54,533 nucleotides of DNA from JACTOJ01 sp032335695. GTDB taxonomy: Bacteria > Bacillota > Clostridia > Clostridiales > Clostridiaceae. The first letter of the stretch is position 1; each line of letters begins with the position of its first letter. The notes under the pieces are model-generated. The model saw only the letters and a list, made by a program, of their open reading frames with translations, was not told the DNA's origin and did not search any database. Both the position numbers and the translations under genes were made by a program. Location: contig NZ_JACTOJ010000028.1 of NCBI RefSeq assembly GCF_032335695.1, positions 1 to 54,533 of the forward strand. Reading direction: 5' to 3'. This document shows, piece by piece, positions 23,563 to 33,058 of this stretch.

Positions 23563-24819
23563 ATGACTATAATCAGACCATTTAGAGCGTTGAGACCAGT
23601 AAAAGATCTCGTAGGAAGGGTTGCGGCTCTGCCTTACGATGTTATGAATAGTGAAGAAGCAAGAGAATTGGTTAAGAATAATCCTCATTCTTTTCTTCAT
23701 GTAGATAAGGCCGAGGTGGATTTGGATCCTTCCATAGATCTATATGATACCAGAGTATATGAGAAAGCCAAAGAAAATCTCAATGACATGATTGAAGAAG
23801 GAATTTTTATTAAAGAGGATAAACCTTGCTTATATATTTATAGGCAGATTATGAATGGCAGAGCTCAAACTGGAATAGTTGGATGTACCTCCATTGATGA
23901 TTATATGAAGGATATAATAAAAAAGCATGAACATACAAGACCTGATAAGGAGATGGACAGAATAAATCATGTGGATTACTGTGATGCCAATACAGGACCT
24001 ATATTTTTAACTTATAGACATAAAAGTGAAATAGACGATATTGTAGAAAAATGGACTTTTAAGAGACCTCTCTATGACTTTGTAGCAGAGGATGGAATAG
24101 GTCATATGGTTTGGATAATAGATGACCAAAAGGATATAGCAAAGCTTGAAAAACTTTTTGGGTATGTTAAAAACTTCTATATAGCTGATGGTCATCACAG
24201 AGCGGCTTCCGCAGCAAATATAGGACTAAAAAGAAGGAAGGAAAAGCACTACTATACTGGTAGAGAAGAATTTAATTTCTTTCTTTCTGTATTATTCCCA
24301 GATAAAGACTTAAGAATTATGGATTATAACAGGGTTGTTAAAGATTTGAATGGATTATCCGTTGAGGAGTATATGGAAAAGGTTCGGGAGAAGTTCGAAG
24401 TTGAGTTGTATGAAGGTGAAGAAGGCTTTAAACCAGAAAAGAAGCATACTTACGGTATGTATTTAGAAAATAAGTGGTATAAGCTTTCTATAAAAGAAGG
24501 AATATGTGATTTAAAAGATCCAGTAGCAGCTTTGGATGTTTCTGTACTTCAAGATAATATCTTAGCTCCTATACTTGGAATAGAAAATCCAAGAACCTCT
24601 GACAGAATAGATTTCATAGGAGGAATAAGAGGACTAAGAGAACTTGAAAGAAGAACAAACAAGGATATGAAGATTGCTTTTTCCATGTATCCAACCACAA
24701 TTCAGGAGCTCATGGCAATTGCGGATGCAGGCAAGGTTATGCCTCCAAAATCTACTTGGTTTGAGCCAAAGCTTAGAAGCGGCATATTTGTGCATGAATT
24801 AAGTGAAGGTGCGGATTAA
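23563..24819 (+). CDS. DUF1015 domain protein
   Basis: 418 aa. Family signature stretches are RPFRALRP near the N-terminus, LPYDVMNSEEAR, EHTRPDKEMDR, FYIADGHHRAASA and the C-terminal MPPKSTWFEPKLRSG. DUF1015 proteins very often follow serA in clostridia. Their biochemical role is not established, though the HHR motif suggests a kinase-like or ParB-related fold. GAGGTGA lies 7 bases before the ATG. Last gene of the operon. Confidence 0.93.
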   Translation: MTIIRPFRALRPVKDLVGRVAALPYDVMNSEEARELVKNNPHSFLHVDKAEVDLDPSIDLYDTRVYEKAKENLNDMIEEGIFIKEDKPCLYIYRQIMNGRAQTGIVGCTSIDDYMKDIIKKHEHTRPDKEMDRINHVDYCDANTGPIFLTYRHKSEIDDIVEKWTFKRPLYDFVAEDGIGHMVWIIDDQKDIAKLEKLFGYVKNFYIADGHHRAASAANIGLKRRKEKHYYTGREEFNFFLSVLFPDKDLRIMDYNRVVKDLNGLSVEEYMEKVREKFEVELYEGEEGFKPEKKHTYGMYLENKWYKLSIKEGICDLKDPVAALDVSVLQDNILAPILGIENPRTSDRIDFIGGIRGLRELERRTNKDMKIAFSMYPTTIQELMAIADAGKVMPPKSTWFEPKLRSGIFVHELSEGAD

Positions 24820-24838
24820 GAATAAGTAAAGCATTTAG

Positions 24839-24914
24839 GGGTAAGGCAGTATATAGATTTTATGTATCTGGGAAGGTGATGAAATTTATATAAAAGCTTT
24901 ACCCTTTTTATTTT
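24839..24914 (+). terminator. Long two-part terminator hairpin after DUF1015
   Basis: GGGTAAGGC (24839-24847) pairs with GCTTTACCC (24896-24904), and TATATAGATTT (24850-24860) pairs with AAATTTATATA (24882-24892), each with one G-U pair. TTTTTATTTT follows. A competing left arm GTAAAGC lies at 24826-24832 and could pair with GCTTTAC instead. Confidence 0.7.
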
Positions 24915-25003
24915 GAAAATGTCTAAAAATGTAGATACCAAATTTGAAGAAAAGCGTATAGATGTTTAACTGAAAGAATTTAATGGGTAAAGGAGGTATT
25001 TTT

Positions 25004-25489
25004 ATGGATGTAAATAATGTGATGAGTACATACAATTTAAGTTCTCTTTGGAATAATTTAAATGGCAATAGTAGTTCTTCAAGTACCGTACCTTTAATTA
25101 GCAATGTAGATGCTTCTGTAGATGAAAATTATAAGGTGAAGAATTACTCAGGAGGCACATCTGCTTCTGAGCTTCAGGATATTTATCAGCAGGTGGAACC
25201 TGACTATGGCGTAGGAATGACCTATGATCAAAATGGCAATATGACAATACCTTCTACCACAAGTCTTCCTACGGATGGAATTAGTGCGTCAGAATCAAAT
25301 ATGGTATCTCTTCTTAATAGCGATACTTCACCAGCTGAAAACCTATTTTCAAATGTGCTGTCTGAGTATAATTCTTTTGAAGATGGAACTTTCCAAGAAA
25401 ATCTTTCTTCCATTTTGGCAAGTAATTCTCCTTTTTCTTCCGATAACTACGTGAATTATTTAGGAAATAATATGGATGCCACAGTATAG
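25004..25489 (+). CDS. Ser/Asn-rich 161-aa protein, unknown
   Basis: Low-complexity start (NLNGNSSSSSTVPL) and an acidic, Ser-rich body with no signal peptide, membrane segment or Cys. AAAGGAGG lies 7 bases before the ATG at 25004; the ORF could be extended to 24983 but without a ribosome site. The composition resembles flagellar or cell-surface linker proteins, though that is only an impression. No family recognised. Confidence 0.65.
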   Translation: MDVNNVMSTYNLSSLWNNLNGNSSSSSTVPLISNVDASVDENYKVKNYSGGTSASELQDIYQQVEPDYGVGMTYDQNGNMTIPSTTSLPTDGISASESNMVSLLNSDTSPAENLFSNVLSEYNSFEDGTFQENLSSILASNSPFSSDNYVNYLGNNMDATV

Positions 25490-25493
25490 CATG

Positions 25494-25541
25494 GCTCTGC
25501 CTTAAATCAGTGCTCATTTTGGGCTTATTTAAGGCGGAGCT
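25494..25541. repeat. Dispersed palindromic repeat, copy 5
   Basis: GCTCTGCCTTAAAT (from 25495) pairs with ATTTAAGGCGGAGC (to 25540). Compensating changes (GCC/GGC in place of GTT/AAC) keep the stem while the sequence drifts, which suggests that the hairpin itself matters. It begins a few bases after the Ser-rich gene. Confidence 0.75.
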
Positions 25542-25651
25542 TTAGCTTATAATATAAATTTAACAGAAAATATAAGCAGCTGAACTTAAATGTGTGATAA
25601 AATATAAGTACACAATAATGCACGAATATACATAGAGTGGGTGAAGAGCAG

Positions 25652-26416
25652 ATGCTTGTACAAGAAAGACATTCTAAAATACTCGAGATATTAGATAAAG
25701 ATAGAAGTGTAAAAGTATCATATCTTATGCAGCTTTTTAATGTATCCATTGAAACCGTTAGACGTGATTTGGAGTACCTTGAAAAGGAAGGATATTTAAA
25801 GAGAGTGCACGGAGGAGCAGTACTTGAAAAGGTAGGTACGAATGAAGTAAATTTTACTGTGAGAGAGACGAAAAATATAAATGAAAAAGCTGAGATAGGT
25901 GAACTTGCAGCAAGATATGTAGCGGAAGGTCAAGCAATAGCTATGGACGTGAGCACTACTAATACAGAGGTAGCTAAAGCTATAAAGAAAAAAATAAAAA
26001 GACTTACAGTAATAACAAATTCCTTAACTGTAGCTGAGGAGCTTTCTGATATGGAGGAATATACCATAATACTCATTGGAGGAGTTATGAAGAAAGAAGA
26101 ACGCTGCATATTAGGAGCTATGGCAGAGAAGTTTGTGGAACAGTTTCATATAGATATTACCTTTGCAAGCTGCAGTGGTATATCTCTAAGCTCAGGAATA
26201 ACGGATTACGGTATTGGAGAAGTTGAGATAAAGAAAAAAATGATGCTGTGCGCTCAGCAGACTATTTTTGTGGCAGACAGCACTAAATTTGGAGTAGTAT
26301 CTTTGCTGGACGTCTGCGGCTTTGATAAAGGAAATTTAATAATAACTGATTCTAAATTAAATGCAAAGGTTAAAGAAAAGTATACTGCATTAGGAGTTGA
26401 AATTATAAATAGCTAG
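25652..26416 (+). CDS. DeoR/GlpR-family transcriptional regulator
   Basis: 254 aa. The N-terminal HTH has the family signature VSIETVRRDLEYLEKEG and VHGGA. The C-terminal DeoR sensor domain (AMDVSTTNTEVA, TVITNSL, FVADSTKFG) binds phosphorylated sugars or polyols. The ATG at 25652 is preferred over the GTG at 25637, using GGGTGAAGAG upstream. It is separated by a long hairpin from the importer/phosphatase block it probably controls. Confidence 0.9.
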   Translation: MLVQERHSKILEILDKDRSVKVSYLMQLFNVSIETVRRDLEYLEKEGYLKRVHGGAVLEKVGTNEVNFTVRETKNINEKAEIGELAARYVAEGQAIAMDVSTTNTEVAKAIKKKIKRLTVITNSLTVAEELSDMEEYTIILIGGVMKKEERCILGAMAEKFVEQFHIDITFASCSGISLSSGITDYGIGEVEIKKKMMLCAQQTIFVADSTKFGVVSLLDVCGFDKGNLIITDSKLNAKVKEKYTALGVEIINS

Positions 26417-26447
26417 GATATGCCATAAAATTTATATATGGAATGCT

Positions 26448-26513
26448 GCACAAAAATAAGAGGTAAATGCTTAAAAAAGTAATTTTAAGCATTTACCTCT
26501 TTTAATTTTGTGC
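26448..26513. terminator. Very long hairpin between the DeoR gene and the importer operon
   Basis: GCACAAAAAT, AGAGGTAAATGCTTAAAA, loop AAGTAA, TTTTAAGCATTTACCTCT, TTAATTTTGTGC. The stem is about 28 bp with one small bulge. The inner part, ending in CTCTTTT, works as a terminator on both strands. Confidence 0.8.
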
Positions 26514-26624
26514 ATTTGTGTGTATTTATTATAATTATGTGTGGAATTAAGTGTACTTTAACCTAGTATTTACATATGCATAACAAAATTAATACATAAA
26601 ATATGTACAATAAGGATGAGATAA

Positions 26625-27620
26625 ATGAGTTATAAGAAAAAATATTATATAGAGAGAAAGGGGTTCCTTTTAAATATGCAAATAAAAGAAATTGAAGCAT
26701 ACCCTGAGCAAAGCAGGAAAAATATTTTTTCCAGCAGCATAAAAAGGTTAAAAAAATCTCAAGGCTTAATAGCACTTATGTTCATTCTACCAGGATTGAT
26801 ACCTTTAGCGTTTTTCTGGATTTGGCCTATGCTTTACTCTACATATCTTAGCTTTACGGATTGGGATTTCATGAGTCCTGAATATAAGATAGTGGGACTG
26901 AGTAATTACACAAGTCTTTTTAAAAGCAAAGAATTTTATTCAGTTTTAGGAAACACTGCTTATTTCACCATAGGTACTCTGATACCTACTATAATTGGAG
27001 GCTTCCTGTTGGCTCTTCTTCTAAATAAAAAGCTGAAGGGAATGGGTATTTTCAGAACAATTATTTTTTCTCCATGGGTAACACCTACTGTTGCAGTATC
27101 TATAGTATGGTCTTGGATATTTGAACCTAGAGTGGGACTTGCAAATTATATTCTTCAATTAGTACATTTACCTAAGCTTCAGTGGGCTGAGAGTTCTCAG
27201 TGGGCTATGGTGGTAATACTAGTAGTCACTGTATGGAAGGGAATAGGATGGACTATGGTGTTTTATCTGGAAGCGCTTCAAAAGGTGCCTGAGGAATTGT
27301 ATGAAGCGGGATACATAGATGGGGCAACTTCTTGGAAGAAAATAAAAAATATAACTATACCATTGATTTCGCCTACCACCTTCTTTTTAGTAATAATAAC
27401 TATAATAAATTCTCTTCAGGCCTATGATCAAATACAGGTTATAACTCAGGGAGGACCAGCAGGAAGCACCAGAACCATATTATACATGTATTATCAGGCA
27501 GCTTTTGAAAATTTCAATATGGGGCAAGCTACTGCTGTGGCAACTGTTCTTGTAATAATAACGGCACTGTTAAGCTTTATTCAATTTGTAGCTGCAAAGA
27601 AGTGGGTCTATTATCAATAG
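26625..27620 (+). CDS. Sugar-type ABC transporter permease (MalF/UgpA type)
   Basis: 331 aa with six membrane segments after a polar N-terminus of about 45 residues. The EAA loop that contacts the ATPase is EAGYIDGATSWKKIKNI (about 227-243). The first ATG has AAGGA 8 bases upstream; Met18 (with AAAGGGG) is an alternative start. First gene of an operon with a second permease and a binding lipoprotein. No ATPase is encoded nearby, so it must use a shared MsmK-type ATPase. Confidence 0.93.
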   Translation: MSYKKKYYIERKGFLLNMQIKEIEAYPEQSRKNIFSSSIKRLKKSQGLIALMFILPGLIPLAFFWIWPMLYSTYLSFTDWDFMSPEYKIVGLSNYTSLFKSKEFYSVLGNTAYFTIGTLIPTIIGGFLLALLLNKKLKGMGIFRTIIFSPWVTPTVAVSIVWSWIFEPRVGLANYILQLVHLPKLQWAESSQWAMVVILVVTVWKGIGWTMVFYLEALQKVPEELYEAGYIDGATSWKKIKNITIPLISPTTFFLVIITIINSLQAYDQIQVITQGGPAGSTRTILYMYYQAAFENFNMGQATAVATVLVIITALLSFIQFVAAKKWVYYQ

Positions 27621-27629
27621 GAGGATTTT

Positions 27630-28493
27630 ATGAGCGATATAACTATAATCAACAACAGTAAAAAGAAAATAACTATAAACAATATTATCAGATATGTTTT
27701 GCTTAGTATATTTAGCTTTATTATTGCCTTTCCCTTTATATGGCTTCTGGTAAGCTCTATAAAAACTAAGGATGAAATATGGAGTTTCCCACCAACTTTA
27801 TGGCCCAAAATACCGCAATGGGGAAATTTCGCTGAAGCCTTTAAAGCGGCGCCCTTTGGACTATATATATTTAATTCAGCTTTTACAGCCTTTGCTATAG
27901 TCATAGTTCAAATAGTAACCTCAGCAACTATGGCTTACGCCTTTACCCAATTGAATTTTAGAGGAAAGAAAATTCTATTTTCTATAGTTATGGCAACTTA
28001 TATGCTGCCAGCAGCAGCTACGTATGTTCCAAGCTACATACTCATCGCTAAGATGAATATGCTGGATAGCTATAGGGGAATTATCATATCAAATATGGTA
28101 AATGTATTTGGAATATTTTTATTAAGACAGGCTTTCCTGCAGGTGAGAAAAGAGATTGTTGAGGCCGCCATGATAGATGGAGCTGGGCACTTGAGAATAT
28201 TAACAAGGATTCTCACTCCCATGTGTAAATCTTCTTTTGTAACTCTAGGTCTTCTAAGTTTCATAAGCAATTACAATAACTACATGTGGCCTTCACTAAT
28301 AGTGAAGAATCCAAAGTATTATCTTATAACTATAGGGCTTAGACAATTCTTTATTCAAGATGGGGCTTACGGCATAAAGTGGCCTCAGGTTATGGCTGCA
28401 AGTTCCATAGCTGTCATTCCGCTAATGCTGTTGTTTTTCATAACTCAGAAATGGTTTATGAATAGCATTGGGGATACAGGAGTAAAAGGTTAA
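27630..28493 (+). CDS. Sugar-type ABC transporter permease (MalG/UgpE type)
   Basis: 287 aa with six membrane segments. The EAA loop reads EAAMIDGAGHLRILTRI (about 178-194). ATAGGAGG lies just before the start, 9 bases after the upstream stop. It partners the preceding permease to form the importer channel. Confidence 0.93.
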   Translation: MSDITIINNSKKKITINNIIRYVLLSIFSFIIAFPFIWLLVSSIKTKDEIWSFPPTLWPKIPQWGNFAEAFKAAPFGLYIFNSAFTAFAIVIVQIVTSATMAYAFTQLNFRGKKILFSIVMATYMLPAAATYVPSYILIAKMNMLDSYRGIIISNMVNVFGIFLLRQAFLQVRKEIVEAAMIDGAGHLRILTRILTPMCKSSFVTLGLLSFISNYNNYMWPSLIVKNPKYYLITIGLRQFFIQDGAYGIKWPQVMAASSIAVIPLMLLFFITQKWFMNSIGDTGVKG

Positions 28494-28557
28494 TATTTCC
28501 CAATAGGGATTTTATAAAAAAGAATTAATAAATAAAAAATTTTAGGAGGAATTAACA

Positions 28558-29868
28558 GTGAGAAAAAAAATTATGGCTTTATTGATAACTGCAGTTTCAG
28601 TAACTTCTATACTTTCAGGATGTGCTGCAAAAAGTGAGCAGGCAGATACAAAGGCTTCAAGTCAGCCGGTAGAAATAGAATTCTGGTATGGACTTGGAGG
28701 CAAATTAGGGGACAATATGCAGCAGATAATAAAAGATTTCAATGCTTCTCAAAAGGAGGTTGTGGTAAAAGGAGTTGCTCAGGCAAGCTATGATGAAACC
28801 TATCAGGCACTTCAGGCAGGAATAGCTGCTAAAAAAGCTCCAGCAGCAGTACTTTTAACTAATGATCAAATGTCAGCCTTAGCAAATAAAAAGGTACTTG
28901 CACCTTTAGACAGCTTTATTTCTAAAGATAGCTCTTTTAAGCCAGATGATTTTGTTACTTCTTTCTATAAGCAAGGCAGTATTAATGGAAAGATGTATTC
29001 ATTGCCTATGTATGGAACAACTCAAGTTATGTATTACAGAAAGGACTTTCTACAGGCTGCGCAGGTTAATGTAGAGGATCTTAAGACTTGGGATGATGTT
29101 TATGCAGCAGCAAAGAAACTTACTAAGACTAGCGGCAAAGATACAAGTGTATATGGCTTTGAACCAATGTGGGGACCAGATAACCTTACAGATATGGCAC
29201 TAAGCAATGGAGGTAAAATTTTAAGCGATGACAAGAAAACTGTTTTAATAGATTCGCAGGAATGGATAGATTCCTGGGATGCGGTAAGAAAAGCTATATT
29301 TGAAGATAAGACTATGAGAATACATTCAGGTGGACAAGGCTGGGAATATTGGTATGCCACCATTGATGATGTTATGAAGGATAGAGCAGCAGGGTACATA
29401 GGCTCAAGCGGTGACCAGGGAGATCTTGATTTTACCAAAATTGTGGCGGCACCTCAGCCAGCTGGAAGCAGTCATTCAGCAGCACCAGTTGCAAGTGCAC
29501 AGACTATAAGCATACCAGCTATCACTGATAAAGATAAGCAGCAGGCTGCTTTTAAATGGATGAAATATTTTACAAGCGCAGAGGTTACAGCTGATTGGTC
29601 TATGAAAACAGGATATATTCCAGTAAGAAAATCTGCAGCAGATGTAGCAGCCTATAAAGAATATACAAGCACACATCCTCAGGCCTTAGTACCATTAACT
29701 CAAGCAAAGACAGCTTCTTCCTCCTTTGTTGATCCTACAGGCGGAAAGATTTATGATGCCCTTAAGAAAGCAGCAGATAAGGTTGAAATTCAAAATATAC
29801 CAGCAGCACAGGCGTTGAAAGATGCTAAGACTGAAGCACAGGCAGCATTGGATGCGGTGGCAAAATAA
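28558..29868 (+). CDS. Extracellular solute-binding lipoprotein (family 1)
   Basis: 436 aa with a GTG start after AGGAGG. A lipoprotein signal peptide has lipobox LSGC with C22 as the anchor. The mature part has the bilobal family 1 layout (VEIEFWYGLGGKLGDNMQQI, YGTTQVMYYRKDF, PMWGPDNLTD). It captures a sugar, polyol or glycerophospho compound outside the cell for the two preceding permeases. The ligand is not fixed by the sequence. Confidence 0.93.
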   Translation: MRKKIMALLITAVSVTSILSGCAAKSEQADTKASSQPVEIEFWYGLGGKLGDNMQQIIKDFNASQKEVVVKGVAQASYDETYQALQAGIAAKKAPAAVLLTNDQMSALANKKVLAPLDSFISKDSSFKPDDFVTSFYKQGSINGKMYSLPMYGTTQVMYYRKDFLQAAQVNVEDLKTWDDVYAAAKKLTKTSGKDTSVYGFEPMWGPDNLTDMALSNGGKILSDDKKTVLIDSQEWIDSWDAVRKAIFEDKTMRIHSGGQGWEYWYATIDDVMKDRAAGYIGSSGDQGDLDFTKIVAAPQPAGSSHSAAPVASAQTISIPAITDKDKQQAAFKWMKYFTSAEVTADWSMKTGYIPVRKSAADVAAYKEYTSTHPQALVPLTQAKTASSSFVDPTGGKIYDALKKAADKVEIQNIPAAQALKDAKTEAQAALDAVAK

Positions 29869-29869
29869 C

Positions 29870-31345
29870 ATGCTTGCAAAATTTACTGGTGATATAGGCA
29901 GCCATGAAAAGCTGCCTATTAAAATTCATAAATTCAATATTTATCAAACCTTAACCTGTCTGCAGCTTGATATAAATACGGATAGACAAAGTTGGATGCA
30001 AGTATTCTTGTGGGATGAAGAAAATAGATTAAGACTTCAATGTTTGCATCTTACTAAAGAAACTAAAATTATTATTGATAAAATGCCAGAAAAAACTAGT
30101 ACTTGTGCTGTACCTGGAGATTTTTTACCAGGAGAATATACAATTGAAATTATGTGTAGAAATATGGAGTCTATTGAATATTCGCTTGAGATTACAGAGA
30201 ACTTAAAAGAGCCAAAAGAAGAAATAGGTATTGAAGTATGGTGTGACGGAAATTATGAAGTTAAAGAATTGACGTTAAATAATTATGACTTTTTTAAAAG
30301 AAAAAAACAAGGCTTTAAATGGTATAAGGGTGATTTTCATACACATACAACTCTTTCGGATGGAAAAATGACTGTAAAAGAGAGAACAGAAAATGCAGTG
30401 GCTTTGGGACTAGATTTCTTTGTGACTACTGAACATAACGTGATGCCGTGTCATTGGACTAAAGAGAATATTTTAGTAATCCCTGGTATGGAAATTACAT
30501 CTCCATCAAGTCATTTTAACGCTATAGGGTTAAAGCAGTGGATAGACTTAAGAGCTAATTCTAAAGATGGAGGAATGATGACAGAAGAGGGAATGAATAG
30601 GCTATTAGTTGAAGCTGAGGAAAAAGGAGCACTGAGGTCTATAAACCATCCAGAGTTATATCCATGGCAGTGGTTATATGAAGAAACTCTAATAGAAAAT
30701 ATAGATACCATAGAAATAATAAATGATCCAACTTACCAACAAAATAGAGAAGCTACAGAAAAAGCACTTAGACTGTGGACACTTCTTTGGATGGATGGGC
30801 GTAAAATATGGGGCATTGGAGGCAGTGATTCTCATCTTTTGCCTACAGAAACCTATAAGGATTCAGCTAAGCCATCCTTGATTGGAGATCCAGGCACCTA
30901 TGTACTGGCTGAAGGTTTATCTGCAGCTGAAATAATAGAAGGAGTTTCTTTAGGCAGAGTGTATGTAAGCAGAGATACAGAAATGAGCGTTAAAATAAAA
31001 TGTAATGCTCAGGAGTATTATTTAGGCAGTGATTTATCCGAGCAATTTGCTTCAGAGGATACAGAAAGAAGCATTAGTTATGAAGTAAACTTTAGAGGAA
31101 TTGAAGAGAATTGCATACTCAGCGTTATAGAAGATGGCAAAATTATAAAAAGCTTGGAAATTGAAAAGGAAAACTCATATAAGATAGATTTGATGTGGAA
31201 AGGAACAGCGTATACTTGGAACAGGCTGGAACTTAGAAGAATCAGCGGAGAATTGATTCTTTTTACAAACCCTATTTTCAAAGGCAAAACTGATTGTAAA
31301 ATATTCAAATGGGGGCAGTTAATAGAATTGGCAGGAGGACACTAA
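29870..31345 (+). CDS. CehA/McbA-family PHP-domain metallohydrolase
   Basis: 491 aa. Residues 1-140 form a beta-rich N-terminal domain. A PHP metal site follows: H157 and H159 in GDFHTHTTLSDG, then TEHN, PGMEI, NHPE and GGSDSH. A C-terminal beta domain closes the chain. PHP enzymes of this class hydrolyse phosphodiester, phosphate or carbamate bonds. The start at 29870 leaves a one-base gap after the binding-protein stop, so translation is coupled. Together with the importer and the HAD phosphatase it suggests uptake and dephosphorylation of an organophosphate, which is inference. Confidence 0.85.
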   Translation: MLAKFTGDIGSHEKLPIKIHKFNIYQTLTCLQLDINTDRQSWMQVFLWDEENRLRLQCLHLTKETKIIIDKMPEKTSTCAVPGDFLPGEYTIEIMCRNMESIEYSLEITENLKEPKEEIGIEVWCDGNYEVKELTLNNYDFFKRKKQGFKWYKGDFHTHTTLSDGKMTVKERTENAVALGLDFFVTTEHNVMPCHWTKENILVIPGMEITSPSSHFNAIGLKQWIDLRANSKDGGMMTEEGMNRLLVEAEEKGALRSINHPELYPWQWLYEETLIENIDTIEIINDPTYQQNREATEKALRLWTLLWMDGRKIWGIGGSDSHLLPTETYKDSAKPSLIGDPGTYVLAEGLSAAEIIEGVSLGRVYVSRDTEMSVKIKCNAQEYYLGSDLSEQFASEDTERSISYEVNFRGIEENCILSVIEDGKIIKSLEIEKENSYKIDLMWKGTAYTWNRLELRRISGELILFTNPIFKGKTDCKIFKWGQLIELAGGH

Positions 31346-32098
31346 ATGAAGAATATTAAGGGAATACTATTTGATAAAGACGGAACTTTACTAGATTTTA
31401 ACTCAATATGGGTTCCTGTAGCAGAAGCTCTAGCTAAGGAAATAGCAGCAGATTTACAGGTAGATAAGTCCTGCGATTTGGAGGAAAAATTGTTGAAATC
31501 CATAGGAGTTTGCTGCGGAAAAGTGGAGCCAATGGGAATCTTAGCCTGGGGAACCGTGGGAGATATTGCTGACCAATTGAAAGCTGTACTCCATGAAGAA
31601 AATATAAAAAAAGAACTATTGCAAGATATAGAGGTTATAATAGAAAATAAAATAAGCAGATTATCTAGGGAAAAAGCAGTTTTAGTAAGACCTATTGGTG
31701 ATCTTGAAAAGCTTTTTGAAAAACTGAAAGCCTTGGGAGTTTTTATTGGGCTTGCAACTTCTGACACCTATGAGTCGGCCAAGCTTTGCTTAAAAATCTT
31801 AAAAATAGAAGAATATTTCGATTTTATAGGTGCAGATGATGGTATATCAAAATCAAAACCTAATCCAGAGCTGCTAAATAAGTTTTGCATGGCTTGTCAT
31901 ATTAAACCGGAAGAAGTGGCTGTAGTGGGAGATACCGAGGTTGATATAGAACTTGCAGCAAATGGCAACGCTGCCTTGGCTATAGCGGTTTTATCAGGAG
32001 CTAGTGGAATAGATACTATATCTCAGCAGGCAGATTTTATATTAGCTTCAGTGCATGAAATCATAGATGGGAATGGAAGGTTTGTTTGGTGTGAATGA
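31346..32098 (+). CDS. HAD-superfamily hydrolase (phosphatase type)
   Basis: 250 aa. Motif I is FDKDGTLLDF (D10, D12), motif II GLATSDT, motif III K near SKSKPNPE and motif IV GDTEVDIE. The layout, with a helical cap after motif I, fits phosphoglycolate-phosphatase-like enzymes. Its start lies directly behind the stop of the PHP gene with GGAGG upstream, so the two probably act on the same pathway. Confidence 0.9.
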   Translation: MKNIKGILFDKDGTLLDFNSIWVPVAEALAKEIAADLQVDKSCDLEEKLLKSIGVCCGKVEPMGILAWGTVGDIADQLKAVLHEENIKKELLQDIEVIIENKISRLSREKAVLVRPIGDLEKLFEKLKALGVFIGLATSDTYESAKLCLKILKIEEYFDFIGADDGISKSKPNPELLNKFCMACHIKPEEVAVVGDTEVDIELAANGNAALAIAVLSGASGIDTISQQADFILASVHEIIDGNGRFVWCE

Positions 32099-32975
32099 TA
32101 AAAGAAAACTATCCGAAATATTTCTTATAGCATCAATTTTAATATGGGGATTTTCTTTTATAAGCATTAAGGTATGTTCTGAGGTCATACCTATTGCTTT
32201 TCTTTCTTTTATAAGGTTTCTAATTGCGGCATTGGTACTTATAGGAATGTGTATTGCTGGGAAAAACAAAGAAAAAATACAAAGAAAGCATATAGCGTCA
32301 ATGTCCATATCGGGCATATTCGGGATAACCTTATATTACTATTTTGAAGGATTAGGTATAAAGAACATATCAGCCTCCTCTGTATCCATATTAAATGCAA
32401 CGGTCCCATTATTTACATTAATAGCAGAAATAGTTCTATACAAAAGGAAAATTAAAATTTCTTATATTATTGCGTTGCTAATATCTATAACCGGTATAGG
32501 TTTTATTGTAGATATAAATCTGAAATCATTTGTTCAGCCTGGATGCTTGGCAGGGTATTTTTTTATACTTCTTTCAGTTCTGTGCTGGGTAATCTATACC
32601 CTTATAACAAGAACTCTCTTTGATGACTATTCTGAGATAACTATCACCACTTATCAAACCTTATTTGGCACAATAGCATTTATACCTTTTATGCTTAAGG
32701 AGCAGGTACAGTTTCAAGCCTTTAACAGTGAAATAATTTGTAATATTGCTTTCCTAGGCGTATTTTCTTCAGCACTTGCTTATTATTTTTATGCTGCGGC
32801 TATTAAAAATATCGGTATAGTGAAAAGCTCCATGGGACTTAATTTAGTGCCTGTAATAACCATTGGGGCCAGTGCTTTTATTTTGAAGGAAGCTATTTCT
32901 ATGAATATGGCGCTAGGCTGCATTATGATTTTTATGTCTTTGAGGATAATATCAAGTAAACATAGCCAATTATAA
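32091..32975 (+). CDS. EamA/DMT-family transporter
   Basis: About 294 aa with ten membrane segments in two EamA repeats (IWGFSFISIKV and, in the second half, CWVIYTLITRTLF). The GTG at 32091 overlaps the end of the HAD gene by 8 bases, with GGAAGG upstream. The ATG at 32067 is an alternative start with a poorer site. It probably exports a metabolite or amino acid. It is last gene of the importer/phosphatase operon, so it may remove a pathway product. Confidence 0.88.
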   Translation: MNDKRKLSEIFLIASILIWGFSFISIKVCSEVIPIAFLSFIRFLIAALVLIGMCIAGKNKEKIQRKHIASMSISGIFGITLYYYFEGLGIKNISASSVSILNATVPLFTLIAEIVLYKRKIKISYIIALLISITGIGFIVDINLKSFVQPGCLAGYFFILLSVLCWVIYTLITRTLFDDYSEITITTYQTLFGTIAFIPFMLKEQVQFQAFNSEIICNIAFLGVFSSALAYYFYAAAIKNIGIVKSSMGLNLVPVITIGASAFILKEAISMNMALGCIMIFMSLRIISSKHSQL

Positions 32976-33051
32976 CAAAGCAGCCCTTAGAGTTCCTTTA
33001 CGAAAAACGCCTTTATCAACATCCTTTTAAAACATATCCAATTATAATAAA
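32960..33051. repeat. Half element flanked by 20-bp direct repeats
   Basis: ACATAGCCAATTATAACAAA (32960-32979) and ACATATCCAATTATAATAAA (33032-33051) are direct repeats with two mismatches. Between them, TTAGAGTTCC and CCTTTATCAACATCCTTTTAAAACAT match the right half of the element at 20716-20796. The left copy overlaps the end of the EamA gene, including its stop codon. This looks like decay of an inserted repeat. Confidence 0.6.
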
Positions 33052-33058
33052 AACATAA

